Made by a program: the position numbers and the translations under genes | The notes under the pieces: generated by a model | Seen by the model: only the letters and a program-made list of their open reading frames with translations | Told to the model about the DNA's origin: nothing | The model's database searches: none | NCBI RefSeq assembly: GCF_030272615.1 | Contig: NC_081408.1 | Coordinates: 199,251,341 to 199,315,340 of the forward strand | Reading direction: 5' to 3' | From: Cryptomeria japonica | Lineage: Eukaryota; Streptophyta; Pinopsida; Cupressales; Cupressaceae | DNA: 64,000 bases | Shown: positions 37,139-49,306 of the stretch, piece by piece | Layout: each line of letters starts with the position of its first letter | How positions within the stretch are numbered: the stretch's first letter is position 1

Positions 37139-40100
37139 ATGAAGTCCACTCTGCACCTTTTCGGAAATGTCTTCAATCTTGCTTGCATAGAGCCCATTGT
37201 CAGTGATTCAGACCTGAAAGGGGAAAATTTGGAAGTTTTGAAGGAGAGAGTGTTTAAAGGAATTGATAGTTCATTTGGTTTATAAATTCTAAGTAGTGGC
37301 CTCATAGAAGCGACATCCTTTCCTCTTGCTATCCCTTGCCCAGAACTAGTTAGGGAGTGCATTGCGAGGTATGATCCTATTTTTGAAACTATCAAAAGAG
37401 ATAATGGTGAAACCCTCCTCGCAATTAACAAGGAAGTGATTTCCTCTATTTTCACATTTCCTGATTATTAGTTCTCAAATTTTTCTCCCGCCCAATCAAT
37501 CACCGAGTTCAGTGCAGATAAAACCGGACACTGGAATAATATAGAGAAGTATTGGTTGAAGGTTCCTCAGAGGGGTGGCTCCAGATTACCTAAGTATCCC
37601 AACAAGAATCACATGCTTCCCCACATCCATGATGTCATGTTACTGTTACAACGAGTTAGAGGTTTAGCTGAGGCCTACAACTTCAATGGTTTGATTTACT
37701 GTTATGTATAACTGGTGTTGGAAGGAAAGCAGTATCTTGACTGGGCAGAGCTTATTGCTGACTCCATGAGGGAACAACTGAGCATAGGAATGAAGTTCAA
37801 GAAAAATTTCTTTATGTCCTCATATCTGATATATTGCTTGGCATGTGTTAAAGAGATAGTGGGAATACCTAGGCAGCCCACTGAGGGAGAGGTTTTTGTG
37901 TATGACTTTTACCCCATGTTACAAAAGGATAATGCATTGCAAGATTTTAGGAGAGTATACAGTGCTTTCCTATGAGATTTGTGTTATGAGTTAAAGAGCA
38001 TGAAAAATATGAGGATGTCTGAAGATGCCTAGGCATTAGTAAAAAGATATGGTAGTTTCTTTGTTCAATTTCCTCATTTCTATTACATAAGAGTAGGCGG
38101 TTTTGAGGAAGAGCCTTTCAAACTTCCTCGTTTTTGTTTGGATTGTTTTGTTCTTGCTGAGATCTGTAGGCAGTTGGCTACCATAATCAAGAAAGCTCAA
38201 CCCAGAGATAAATGGGAGGATCATTTTCCCATTCAATTAGGTATCTTATCTTGCAGTTCAATGTCAGATGCTTTGAGCATAGGAGATGACTTGAAGAATT
38301 CCAATTTCCACTATACCATGAAAGAAAGGGCTTTGACAATAAAGGTTTCTCACAGAGTCTTGGTTTGATGCTACACCTTCCAATCCCACACTTGGAGGAC
38401 TTCTGGGAAGAATGCAATGATGAGCTTGAAGTGTTCAAAAGGGCAAAGAAGAGAATGGTTCTGGAACAGGTAGTTTCACTACAAGTGAAACTTGATATAA
38501 GTGGAATCCAAGAGGATTATCTAGATCTCTTTGAACCTGGATATCTAGACCAAGTTGAACCTGAAACATCCTGCATTAATTGGAATGTATAAGAAGAGGT
38601 TGACATACAACTTAAAACAAAGAGGGTCTTGGAAAGAAATGCATAATGGGTTAATAAGAGAAGAGAAATGAGATTAGGCATCAAGATTGACCCTGCAAGA
38701 GATAGTGAGGTTTCTCTACGTCCCCCAAAACATTTTTCTAACCCCACTTCTATGCCTGTTCATGTAGGTAAAGATAAGAAGCCATCTCACACCAAGCACA
38801 AGCCTAATCTGGCTCTGGACTTTTTTGCTCGATATACAAGGACACAAAGTGCTGCTCAAAATAAAATGGACCAATTCAAGGACATAGAGGCAAAAGACAA
38901 GATCCTTGATACTCATATTTTCAAAGTTGAGGACCTTCACAGCGACATTGTCAACATGATGGATTCTCATGCGGTCATTGTAGCCATGACGCCAACACCT
39001 AAGGTGATAGGAGGAACAACTGGTTCAAGTGCAACTCCTAAATGGCTAACCACTTCAGTAATCAAGAAACATAGTTTCATTCCAGTGTCCATCCCAATTC
39101 AGGACATGGTGGTTAAATACACGGAGAAGGGTCCCAAACAAAAGAAGTTCAAAACAACTGCCAGATTGGGAAGTGGGTTGCTGAAATTGCCTCTTATAAG
39201 CCCAAAGATGATAATAAGGAGGTAAATGCAGAGGAATTTGAGGTCACCAAAGTGGAGCTTGGGAACATGATCAGGGATTCAGATAATCACCTTTTCCAAG
39301 TATCGGCTAAGAAGATGCTCACCAGGTCAGAAAAAGATGGGCAGGAGAAAAGAGAGCTGAAGCGGCATATCAAAATTCTTGCTCAATTATTTGATAGTAT
39401 AGGCTATTTTGGGGCACTTCCCATATCACATGCTTCCGAAAGCTTTGACCCTAGTTCACCAGAGAATAAAAAGCTAATGAATCAAGTTAAGCGAGCCAAG
39501 AGCATCGCAGGGGCTGTAGAGAAATGGATTGAAGGAGTGATTAGAGATGGTGAAAAATATATCACAAGCTCCAGGAAGTTATGCGACAAGATGCAAAACC
39601 ACACTGTGGAGATTCAGAATCAGATTGTGCCATGGGAAAAAGAAGAGCATAAATGGGAAAATGTCTTATCCATGCTCACCAAGATAGAAGAGTACGGAGC
39701 CAATAATATTTTAGCAGAAAATTCAATTAAGTCAGTAACTAATGAGTGCCAACTCTTCATATTGAAGAAGACTATAATGTGGCGGGTAATCACATTCAAG
39801 TCTATGATTTTTGATGCCAGGGCCTATGTTTATGAGCTTCAAGAAATTCAGTATAGCTTAGTCAATGAAAATAAAGTGGTTAATCCAGATCATGATTGGC
39901 AACTGGGACTTTGCAGGCTGAATACACAGGACGCAGTGAAGGCATTTAGGCTGCACATGGAGAAAGTTAAGGCTAAAGGCAACTTTACTCCCGAGGATAT
40001 AACACAAATCGCCCGAATTGAGTCCATGACATTTATCGGTAATGATCAGTTACCTAAGCATGTTGAAAAAATGGTGAAGCACAGGTGGGACAAGGAATCC

Positions 40101-40217
40101 ACAAAAGCAAAGATCAATGCCATGAAAAACCCGAGTCAGACTATAATTCAGGAGCTTGCAACTGCCCACGATGCTTAGAAAAGTGGAGGAGGAGATGACG
40201 ATGGAGAAGAGGCATAA
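37139..40217 (+). pseudogene. LTR-encoded ORF of Gypsy-1, 5' LTR copy (about 1,030 codons, decayed)
   Basis: I do not recognise this protein. It starts ATG at 37139 (MKSTLHLFGNVFNLACIEP) and ends TAA at 40215-40217 after an acidic tail. Conserved stretches include PQRGGSRLPKYPNKNHMLPH, FYYIRVGGFEEEPF and DFWEECNDELEVFK. A Lys/Glu-rich, coiled-coil-like part follows (about 39250-39900). Breaks in this copy are stops near 37285, 37468, 37709, 37973, 38029, 38590, 38641 and 40177, a 1-bp loss near 38308 and a 19-bp loss near 39172. None of these occurs in the other LTR copy. The N-terminal part loosely recalls proteins annotated as 'plant transposon protein', a weak impression only. It contains no gag, protease or polymerase motif. 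Confidence 0.8.
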
Positions 40218-41082
40218 CGAGATGATAATGCATAGCTTTATTTGTTATGTTTTTCATAATCTAGCAATGAATTCAGGACATCTGTCCCTCAAATACTCTG
40301 TTGGTTTTTGTAACTATTTCAGAGGAGGTCGGGTTTTCAGGGAGACCTCCTCTGTTCTTTAAAGATTACTATAAAGTAGATTAATATAGATAGAGAAAGG
40401 GTGAGAATGAGAGACTTAGATTGTTACAAGTTTTGTTTGGTTTGGAAGGAAGTAATCAGTTTTTCACAATCTGAAGTTAGAAAGAACTTATACATGTATT
40501 GTTATGTCTTTGTGGCATGAAATATATATATATAAATCACATGCATTTTGAGGAGGAAAATCTTTGAGTTTTGAATCCGTGGAATAGTATTTATTTGCAG
40601 ATATTAATCTAAATCAAACGACTGTGGTTACCTTTTTTATGGTAGATGTTATCATTAATCTGGAGCCCGCTTTCTATGTGGTTCAAAAAGGATATATGTT
40701 TGAAAAGAGACTTTATTTCTCTTGCTTATTTTCTATGAAGAACTGAATCAGTGTTTTTGAACTTTGTTTCGATTACCTCTGGTTTGCATGGGGAAGCATT
40801 TTGAAGAATAGTTTTTCAGAAATATTTGTAAACTGTTAGCCTCTCATCTAAGAATGAAGTAGGCAGCCTTACATTCTTTTAGGTTAAAAGCATACTAAAT
40901 TATTTAGTTAGATTATTCCCTGAATAACTAATGGAGGGAGCTGTACCTATCAAAAATTAAGAGGGAAGTGATGCATACCACACTTACCCAACTGTTCATT
41001 TGAACTTTTGTCTTTCGAAGGGGGTAACAAAGCTTTGGATTAATTTAATTAGAAGGACAAAATCTGTTCACTAACTGATTTT

Positions 41083-41101
41083 TGGCGACTTTGCTGGGGA
41101 T
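41083..41101 (+). promoter_or_regulatory. Primer binding site of Gypsy-1 (tRNA-Asp-like)
   Basis: TGGCGACTTTGCTGGGGAT resembles the TGGCGCCGTTGCCGGGGA site used by Athila/Tat-type elements, with several C-to-T or C-to-A changes. It lies seven bases after the LTR. Confidence 0.7.
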
Positions 41102-41537
41102 ATAAAAGGAAAAAATGAACATTCAATAGATTAGTATGTTACATGCGTGTTAGAATTGAACTCATAACCAATAGTATCAACTGGTTTGTTTTGTTTGGAA
41201 AGAGATATAAAGGGGTGAACGGTTGAGAAGAATTCATATAACCCAAGAACATTGTTGTGGTTGAAAGAATTACTTAGGGACCCTAGAGGGAACAACACTG
41301 GATTCTCGTCCTTATACCAGATCACAAAGGAGAGAGGGTGTTGTTGATGATTGTTTTAAAGAATTGCAAGGGTTATCATTTTCCACAAATTTCACTCCCA
41401 AGAGGAATGCTAAAAGTAGACCTTCTTCTCCTACTAGAACCACTCCCAAGGTACCTTCCTCTTCTAGCCATTGGAAAGCATTAACATTTTCTGGGATTCA
41501 AGCCCCTCCCCTTGTAACTATTTAGCCTATTTACATC
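41102..41537 (+). other. Gypsy-1 leader between primer site and gag
   Basis: No reading frame is supported in the sense direction. A minus-strand ORF at 41131-41325 is regarded as chance. Confidence 0.5.
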
Positions 41538-42953
41538 ATGGCTCAACCATGGGGTGATGCAGTCAGGCCTCTTGCTCTCAGAGGCCATAATCCTCTTCCA
41601 AAAGGGGCTAGGGATGTTTTACCTAAGTTTAATGGTGATGGGAAAATCTTGGTTGAAGAACATTTGAATTCCTTTAATGTAGCTACTGGGATACTAGCAG
41701 TACAACATGAAGATGTGCCTATTAGGCTTTTCGCTCAAACTCTTACCGAGGGAGCAATAGATTGGTTCAATCATCTGCGGGCCGGATCTATAACTGATTG
41801 GCAAACAATGAAAATTGCTTTTGAGAAACGGTTCAAGAGTGCTGACGATGAGAAATCACTTTTGGCTCAGCTCACACAAATGAAGAAGGAGATTCATGAG
41901 CCAATGAGAGACTATGTAGCTAGGTATAATAAGATTATCCATAAAATTACCTAGGCTAAAAGACCAACTGCTGATAACCAACAATGTTTCTTTATCAACT
42001 CTATGCCTCCTGATGTTGGTTTCCATCTCAGAAGAAATAGGTCGGCTAATCTCAACACCGCATAGAATCAATCTATAGAGCTTGAAGATGATTTAATAAC
42101 AACAGGGAAGTGGAGGAAAGATGTGCAAATCCCTCAAGGTCAATCTCAAGCTTCCGTGTCTTCGACCGATCCAGTTGTTCAAAGACTAGTCAATGATATG
42201 ATTTATTTGAAGAGGCAGATTCCAAAACCTAGAGTTTCCTACCCACAACCCTATCAAGATACAAGTAGAAAACAACCAAACCAGTATAATTATGGGCGAA
42301 CTTTGCAACTTCCCGTTGCCCCACAAAGATTGCAAATAGAGGCTCCTCCCGATAAAGGTGTTGTGTGCTCTTTTCACCTTACTACAGATCATGATGGGAG
42401 TTCTTGTCCTGATATGATAAGGCATGTTCAAATGAAAAGCACAAAGGATGAACTAGGTGAGTTCATTGAAGCAGATAAGATTCAAGAAGTACTTGGTGAC
42501 TCTAGATCATTCTACCTTGAATATGAATCAGATTCAGAAAGAGGTGGTAATATTTTGGTAACTCTTGAAGAGCCTACATGTGCAATCCTTACAAGGAATA
42601 AACAAACCTCCAAGCCTGATCCTTTTGTGAACACTTCTGGAGCTAATTTCAAGGGTAAAGATCCCACAAGTAATGATTTTTCCTTTCATGCAAATACTCT
42701 TGAAGTTAAGATTCTACAAAGAAATTTTGAAAGTAAAAATAATTCTTCTCCTTCCCACTCCTTTGACATAATTGAATTTTGTAAAGATTCAACTGTTCAA
42801 CTTTCCACGACTGAATATTTGAAACTGAACCTGAAGGAATTAGACAAACTGGTCAAGTATGTAAAAGGAGATTCTACCTCAGAGTCCTTAGTGCATAAGT
42901 GTGTGGTTGATAGTGATTTGTTTACTGCTGAAAAACCTACACCTATTTCTTGA
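41538..42953 (+). pseudogene. Gypsy-1 gag (capsid/nucleocapsid), two internal stops
   Basis: Gag forms the particle that packages element RNA. The ATG at 41538 opens MAQPWGDAVRPLALRGHNPL. A retrotransposon-gag capsid region follows (FAQTLTEGAIDWFNHLRAGS, then ITDWQTMKIAFEKRF). A possible zinc-knuckle variant, CSFHLTTDHDGSSC, lies near 42368. Stops are at 41952 (TAG) and 42063 (TAG), with TGA at 42951 before the protease. Frame 0 continues unshifted from 41538 through protease and RNase H, so gag and pol were probably one frame. Confidence 0.82.
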
Positions 42954-43840
42954 CCTTCCACTAATCCGATTAATCCCTATGCTTTTCACAATGCTGAAGA
43001 TAAACTTGACACTGAAGTTCTGAAGCCCAAACCTTTTTATATCTCCCTCCTCCTGAATGTTCAGAAGCTTAGCAGTTGTATTATAGATTTAGGGGCGTCA
43101 GATAACATAATTCCATCATCTGTTGCTAGATCTTTAGGTTTAACACTTACTAAGACATTTGAGAGATGTTATTCAATGGATGGGAAGTAGGTCCCTCTCA
43201 TTGGACAGGTAAAGGATGTTCAGGCGGTGCTGGCAGCATGTCCTGATAAAAGGGTAAAATTGACCATTTTGGTTGCTGACATTCCTACAAGTTATGGGAT
43301 GCTCTTAAGTAGGACTTTCTGTAAAGAGCTTGGAGGTGAAATTAAGATGGACTGGTCAGAAGCCATCATCCCACTAGGAAAACAGAAGATCAAACTTGAA
43401 CCCGAGCCAAAAAATAAATATATAGTCTTTCCCTCTGATAATCCCAAAGCCTTGATTCTGTTCCAAGAATGTGAATTTGGAAATTACCTCATTCTTGCAC
43501 CTGATAAAAAAGAATTGGAAGAAGCAGTCGATGAACAAGGTGGACTGTGGCAAATGGAATTTGATGGAAGTTGCGCAAACTCTGGCTCTAGCACAGGAGT
43601 AGTTTTGCTTTCACCTAATGGTAATTTTTTTCCTTTTTCTTTCAAGCTGGATTTCAAGAATACCAATAACACTGCAGATAATGAGGAATTACTTTTAGGA
43701 TTGAATGAAGCTAAATATAAGGGTATAAAATTGCTTAAGTGAAAGGTGATGCTGAACTGATTGTCAAACAGGTGAGGAATGTTTATTCTGTTAAGAATGA
43801 TAGACTAAAACATTATAGAAATAGAGTTTGGGATGAGAAC
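42954..43840 (+). pseudogene. Gypsy-1 protease joined to RNase H, no reverse transcriptase
   Basis: The aspartic protease active site is IIDLGASDN (Asp codon at 43086). The expected DSG/DTG has become DLG, one C-to-T change from a Ser codon. TAG at 43188 interrupts it. DIPTSYGMLLSRTFCKELGG and MDWSEAIIPLG follow. After about 60 more codons the same open frame (43227-43742) enters an RNase H domain: MEFDGSC (Asp at 43563), NNTADNEELLLGLNEAK, then a frameshift near 43740, then KGDAELIVKQVRN. In Tat-type gypsy elements RT and a first RNase H lie between these two domains; here neither is visible. The sequence breaks off at Copia-4. Confidence 0.8.
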
Positions 43841-44909
43841 ACGTGATGGGTTACAAGCCGCCATGAAAGCGGTGAAGAATGAACGATGGAGAATGTCTTG
43901 AGATGTGTTCAAGACTTTTGTATTCAAATGCAAAGTGTTCAATGGCCAGGATTGAACTGCCTGAATTGCTTAACCTAAATGTTTAGGGTTTAGGGTTTAT
44001 GCTACCGACCTATCTGTTTCCTATAAGGTCGATGTTGTGTTTCATGCTAAGGTTGTTGGCAAATGGTGTGTGTGTGTATCTAAGTGAAAAGATACATGAT
44101 TCTTGCCAGACCAGATGAGATAAGAGGATTGATTCCTGCATTGTGTGTGTGTAGAAGGAAGCAACTTAAGCAGATCTGCATTAGGCATTGAGTGCTATTA
44201 TCAGATCATTGTAATACCTGTTGATATTTAATCACTTTAACAGTTGGAAAATCCCTTAACCATGTAGCTTTAATTAGCTTGTTGTAAATCCTTTAACAGG
44301 GTGACTCAAACTAATAGAGTTCTTGAAATCCTCTAACAAGGTAACCTCTAACAGGGTTTAACCCTTAATCGAGTATTTAGCCATATCTTAATCGGGTGAT
44401 CCCTAATAGGACCAGTTCCTAGCAGAACCTATTGTAATAGTCTTTAACCGAACTAGGCTCCTAACAGAGTGGACTTCTAAAGAGTTCAAAAGAAGCTTGT
44501 GGGTAATCATCCCCACTGTGGTTTTTCCCAGTTGGGTTTCCAAGTGAAAAATCTGTGTGTCATGTGTAGTATTATTCATGCGATGATTTAAGTGAATTGT
44601 GTCAGAAGGTAAATCATGCTGAGCTAGCTATTATTATATTTTTGATGATAGATTACCTATTCATGCATAAGGGTGAAATGGAAGTGTAGCATTAAGTTGA
44701 GTGGAAATCTAAGTGATCAACCGGTTAATGCTTGTTACAGTTATTCTTAGCTTTACCGGTTGCACTCTGTTTCAGACTGGTGTTACTGTCTATCAGACAT
44801 TTGCAGTGTTTGAAGTCAAACCGGTTCGGGAAAAGTTTTTGTGACTGTACTGATTCACCCCCCCCTCTCAATACTGGTTTGGTACCTATTGTTCATCATT
44901 GAGTTATCA
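43838..44909 (+). repeat. 5' LTR of Copia-4, truncated at its start
   Basis: Homology to the 3' LTR begins at CGTGATGGG (43842, aligned to 49819) and ends at GAGTTATCA. The first part of the LTR (equivalent to 49307-49818) is missing, so a deletion took the outer LTR end and probably some Gypsy-1 sequence. Confidence 0.88.
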
Positions 44910-44911
44910 AT

Positions 44912-44923
44912 TGGTATCAGAGC
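44912..44923 (+). promoter_or_regulatory. Primer binding site of Copia-4
   Basis: TGGTATCAGAGC, perfect initiator tRNA-Met site, two bases after the LTR. Confidence 0.93.
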
Positions 44924-44980
44924 ATCCTCCAGGTCCTCTGTGTTGTAAGCTTAACAGCTTGAGGGAAAGATCCTATTGTA

Positions 44981-47900
44981 ATGATGAAGAGAGAAGGTCC
45001 AAAGTTCAATAGAGATAACTTCAAAATTTGGAAGGATAGAATGAAGATTTACATCAGAAGCATGGGTGCTCAACACTGGAGCTATATTGAGAATGTTTTT
45101 GTTATTCCTACCGATACTCTCACTGATGATCAAAAGAGAGAAATACAGGAGAATGGGCAAGTCATAGAAGCCCTAATCAATAGCTTATCTGACATTGAGT
45201 TTATTGATGTCCAGGATAAAGATAATCCCAAAGAAGTATGGGACACTCTTGAGAATATCTATGGTGATGATGAGCATGTAAAACAAGCTAAGGAAGAAAG
45301 CCTTAGAGGGAAGTTTGAAGACATGTGGATGGTTGAAGGTGAGACCATTCAACAGTATGGAATGAGGATCAAAACTATTGTTGGAGATATCAAGAGTGCA
45401 GGTGGTAAAATAGAAGATTCCACTATGGTAAGCAAAGTTCTGAGATCCTTATTACCGGTCTATGCAATAAGGGTTGTTGCTATTCAAGAGTTGAGATCAA
45501 TAGACAAGACTAATGTATCCCTAGACTCCATCATTGCAAAGTTGACAGCCTATGAGCTAAATAATTTTGATGGCAGTGTTCAAAAGAGTGAATCAGCTTT
45601 TAGAGCTTCTGCTGTACCATCTAGAAAAGGAAAAGAAGTAAGAACTAGTGGTGAACCAAGACAGAGCATAGAAATGGATGATGAGGAGATCCTGATGGAA
45701 TTTGAATCTCTTCTTGTCAGGAAACTTCCTAAAGGAACTGGTAAATATAGAGGTAAGCTCCCTTTGAAATGCTTTTCTTGTAATCAGATAGGACATATTG
45801 CTATAAACTGTCCTAATGGTGACAACAAGGACAAACCAGAGAGGTTCAAGAAATTCAAAGGAGGAAACCGGAGAAACTATTTTGTTGCAGTTGATGAAGG
45901 TGTCACAGATGAGGAATCAGAAGATGAAGAGGATGAGGATATTGTATTTGTTGCAGTAAAGGAAGATGTGTCAGACAAGAAGGCTCTTGTCTCCCACTTT
46001 GTTAATTCCAATGAGTGGATTATTGATAGTGGCTGTTCTCACCATATGACTGGTGACCGAAGAAAGTTTCTATCTTTGGAAGAATATGATGGTGGTGTGG
46101 TTCGCTTTGGTAATGATGCACCATGTATGGTTAAAGGAAGAGGGTCCATCTCTCTGAATGGAAAGAGCAGTGCCGACAATGTGTATTGGGTGGAAGGTCT
46201 CAAACACAATCTATTGAGTGTTGCCCAACTGAATGATAGTGGAGTCACTCTGGAATTCAAAAATGGAGCGTGCAAAATCAAAGGAAAGAATGGTGAATTG
46301 ATGGCAACCGGTATGCAGACCAAAGGTAACCTATTTTAGCTGAATGCAAATGTGAGTAAATGTCTTATGGCTAAATTTGATGATAGATGGATATGGCATA
46401 GGAGAATTTGTCATGTAAACTTTGATAACATTGTGAAGGCTAGTAAGACCAAGGCAATCAGAGGATTGCCGGTGCTGAGAAAACTAGAAAATCCTTTGTG
46501 CAGAGAATGTCAACTGGGGAAAATGTCTTCCTCAACCTTCAAAGGTAAATCCTTCATAGCTGACAACTTACTTGATCTTGTGCATACTGATTTGTGTGGT
46601 CCTATGAAAACTAGGAGTGTGCAGGGAGATAGGTATTTTATGATTCTTATAGATGATTTCTCAAGAATGATGTGGGTCACATTCTTGAAGGACAAGTCTG
46701 AAGCCTTTGGAAAGTTCAAAGCTTTCAAAGCACTGGTAGAAAAGGAAAGTGGTAGAAGAATCAAGTGCCTTAGAGCTGATCAAGGAGGAGAATTCACTTC
46801 CAGTGAATTCAACAAATATTGTGAAGAGAATGGTATCAAGAGGCAACTGTCTGCCCCCTGGACTCCACAACAGAATGGATTAGCAGAGAGAAACAACCGG
46901 ACTATGGTTGAAGCAGCTAGAACTATGTTGATCCAAGGAAAAGTTGCTCACACCTTTTGGAGAGAAGTGGTGAGCACTGAAGTATACACAATGAACCGGG
47001 TACTCATCAAGAAAGGAAAGGATAAGACTCCTTATGAGTATTGGACTGGTAAGACACCCATGGTAAGATACTTTAGAATGTTTGGTAGTAGATGTTATAT
47101 CAAGAGAAGTGAACATCAGAGCAAGTTCGATGCAAAATGTGATGAAGGAATATTCCTAGGATATTCCACCAAGAGCAAAGCTCTCAAATATTTCAACAAT
47201 AGGACTTAGAGAATTGTTGAAAGCATCAATGTTAGAGTTGATGAAAATTCTGGAAAACCTAAGGAAACCAGTAGTAAGCAAGTAAGAGATGAATCGGTAG
47301 TAACCTTTTGGGAACCGGTTGCTAATTAGCCAAGTACCGGTAACAGTATTCCTACACCAGTAGATGCTGATGTTGATGAAGATGAGGATGAAGAAGAAAA
47401 GCAAGAGGAATTAGTCAAGAGCATTCCTCAATATGTCAAACTGAATCATGATCCAAAGCAGATCATAGGAGATAAGGATGCAGGAATCCTTACAAGAAGA
47501 AAAGTTAGAGAGAATTCTTGTATGATCTTTGAATTTGAGCCTAAATCATTCAAAGAGGCACATAAAGATGAAGACTGGATCAAGGCAATGGAGGAGGAAC
47601 TTGACCAGATAGAGAAGAATGGTACATGGTCTTTGCTACCTAGACCAGAGCATAAAAATGTCATTGGTACCAAATGGGTTTTCAAAAACAAGATGAATGA
47701 GGATGGCACAGTGGTAAGGAACAAAACCAGACTAGTATGTAAAGGATATGCTCAAGAAGAAGGAGAAGACTATGGAGAAAACTTTGCCCCAGTAGCTAGA
47801 TTGGAAGGAGTTCGTATGCTTCTTGCATATGCAACTTTTAAAGGATTCAAGGTATACCAAATGGATGTAAACTCTGCATTCCTAAATGGAATACTTGAAG

Positions 47901-49062
47901 AGGAGGCGTATATAGTGCAGCCAGATGGGTTTGCCATATCAGAAGATAGGGACATGGTGTGTAGGCTACATAAAGCCTTGTATGGACTGAAGCAAGCACC
48001 TAGAGCATGGTATGAATGCTTGCACTCCCATCTTGTGAAGAATGGATTTGAAATTACAAGTGAAGATAACAATATCTACTTGAAATTAGAAGGAGATCAG
48101 ATTCTGATTTGTGAAGTATTTGTTGATGACATCATCTTTGGAGGTGATGACAAGATGAGTCATGAATTTGCAGATGAGATGAAAAAGGAGTTTGAAATAT
48201 CACTCATAGGGGAGATTAAGTTCTTCATTAGACTGTAGATTCAACAAATGAAAGATGAAATCTTTATTACTCAGTCCAAGTATATCAAAGAGGTGTTGAA
48301 GACCTTTGGCATGGAAGATAGTAAACCGGTTGGTACACCAATGGTGACCGGTTGTAAGCTATCAAAAGAAGATGACTCAATAGTGGTAAATGAGAAGGAT
48401 TACAGATCAATGATTGGTAAGTTGCATTATGTAGTGCATAGCAGACCAAACATTGCACATGCAGTGGGTATTACCGCTTGGTTTCAACAAAGTCCTAGAG
48501 AATCCCACTTGGTAGAAGTCAAGCGGATTCTTAGATATCTGAAGGGAACCATTGAATATGGGTTATGGTATCCATACAATAATGATTTCAACTTGAAAGT
48601 ATTCATAGATGCTGATTGGGCTAGTAATGTATATGACTGGAAGAGCACAACCAATGGTGCATTCTTTCTCGGTGGTAGACTGGTCTCATGGATGAGTAAA
48701 AAGAAGAGTTGTATCTCTCAGTCTACAACAGAAGTAGAGTATATTGCAGCTTTTATGAATTCCACCCAGACTATTTGGATGAAACATGTATTGAATGGCT
48801 TCAAAGTTCCTGTATTTGAACCGGTAAGCATATTTTGTGACAATACAAGTACAAATAACATTTCCAAGAATCTAGTTTTGCATGCTAGAACCAAGCACTT
48901 TGAGCTCAAGCATGGGAAAAGGTTCAGAACAAGGAGGTTGTACTGGAACATGTTTCCAGTAAGGAGCAGTTAGCAGATATATTCACCAAGCTTCTTCCAA
49001 AGGCTTCATTTACCTATTTAAGAGGTGAATTAGGGGTGCTGCCCCTTCAAGAGGCGAACTAA
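44981..49062 (+). pseudogene. Copia-4 gag-pol polyprotein, nearly intact
   Basis: It is one frame from tandem ATGs at 44981 to a TAA at 49060-49062. Gag (44981-45900) has an intact CCHC knuckle (CFSCNQIGHIAINC, about 45769). The protease motif WIIDSGCSHHMTGD is intact (about 46018). Integrase carries HRRICH, CREC, VHTDLCGP, RADQGGEF and NGLAERNN, so all zinc and catalytic residues are present. RT has YQMDVNSAFLNG and FVDDIIFGGDD; RNase H has CDNTS. Four stops lie at 46337, 47207, 47327 and 48236, all TAG. In each case Copia-3 has Gln at the same position. A deletion of about 10 bp near 48912 shifts the frame in RNase H; ADIFTKLLPK resumes after it. It is the best preserved copia copy here but still non-functional. 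Confidence 0.94.
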
Positions 49063-49294
49063 AAGTATGTACTCCACATTAGTCAGGTATTGCAGTGTCC
49101 AAATTTTTCCGGATTGATGTGTTGAAGGATGCTACTCCTCAGGGGGAGCAACATAGTGGAACAAGAGAAGCTTGTGCCTCCACTTTGACATTGTTGTCAA
49201 AGGGGGAGAAGATGTGAAGTGGAGAAGATATCCATAGCAATGGGGAGAAGATGTGATGCAGAAAGAGAGATCTTTGTATATTGCCATCAATGCC

Positions 49295-49305
49295 AAAGGG
49301 GGAGA
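49295..49305 (+). promoter_or_regulatory. Polypurine tract of Copia-4
   Basis: AAAGGGGGAGA before the 3' LTR. An upstream second copy (TCAAAGGGGGAGAAG) lies near 49197. Confidence 0.85.
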
Positions 49306-49306
49306 T

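Larger units (their letters stand above)
36179..41076 (+). repeat. 5' LTR of Gypsy-1 (4.9 kb)
   Basis: TGTTATCTCG to TTCACTAACT; the last base is A in the other LTR. It contains a cluster of GTTCA/TGAAC motifs (36322-36680), a weak TATA candidate (36935-36940), the long LTR ORF (37139-40217) and about 860 bp of AT-rich 3' sequence. Differences from 52272-57174 are spread over the whole length. Confidence 0.92.
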
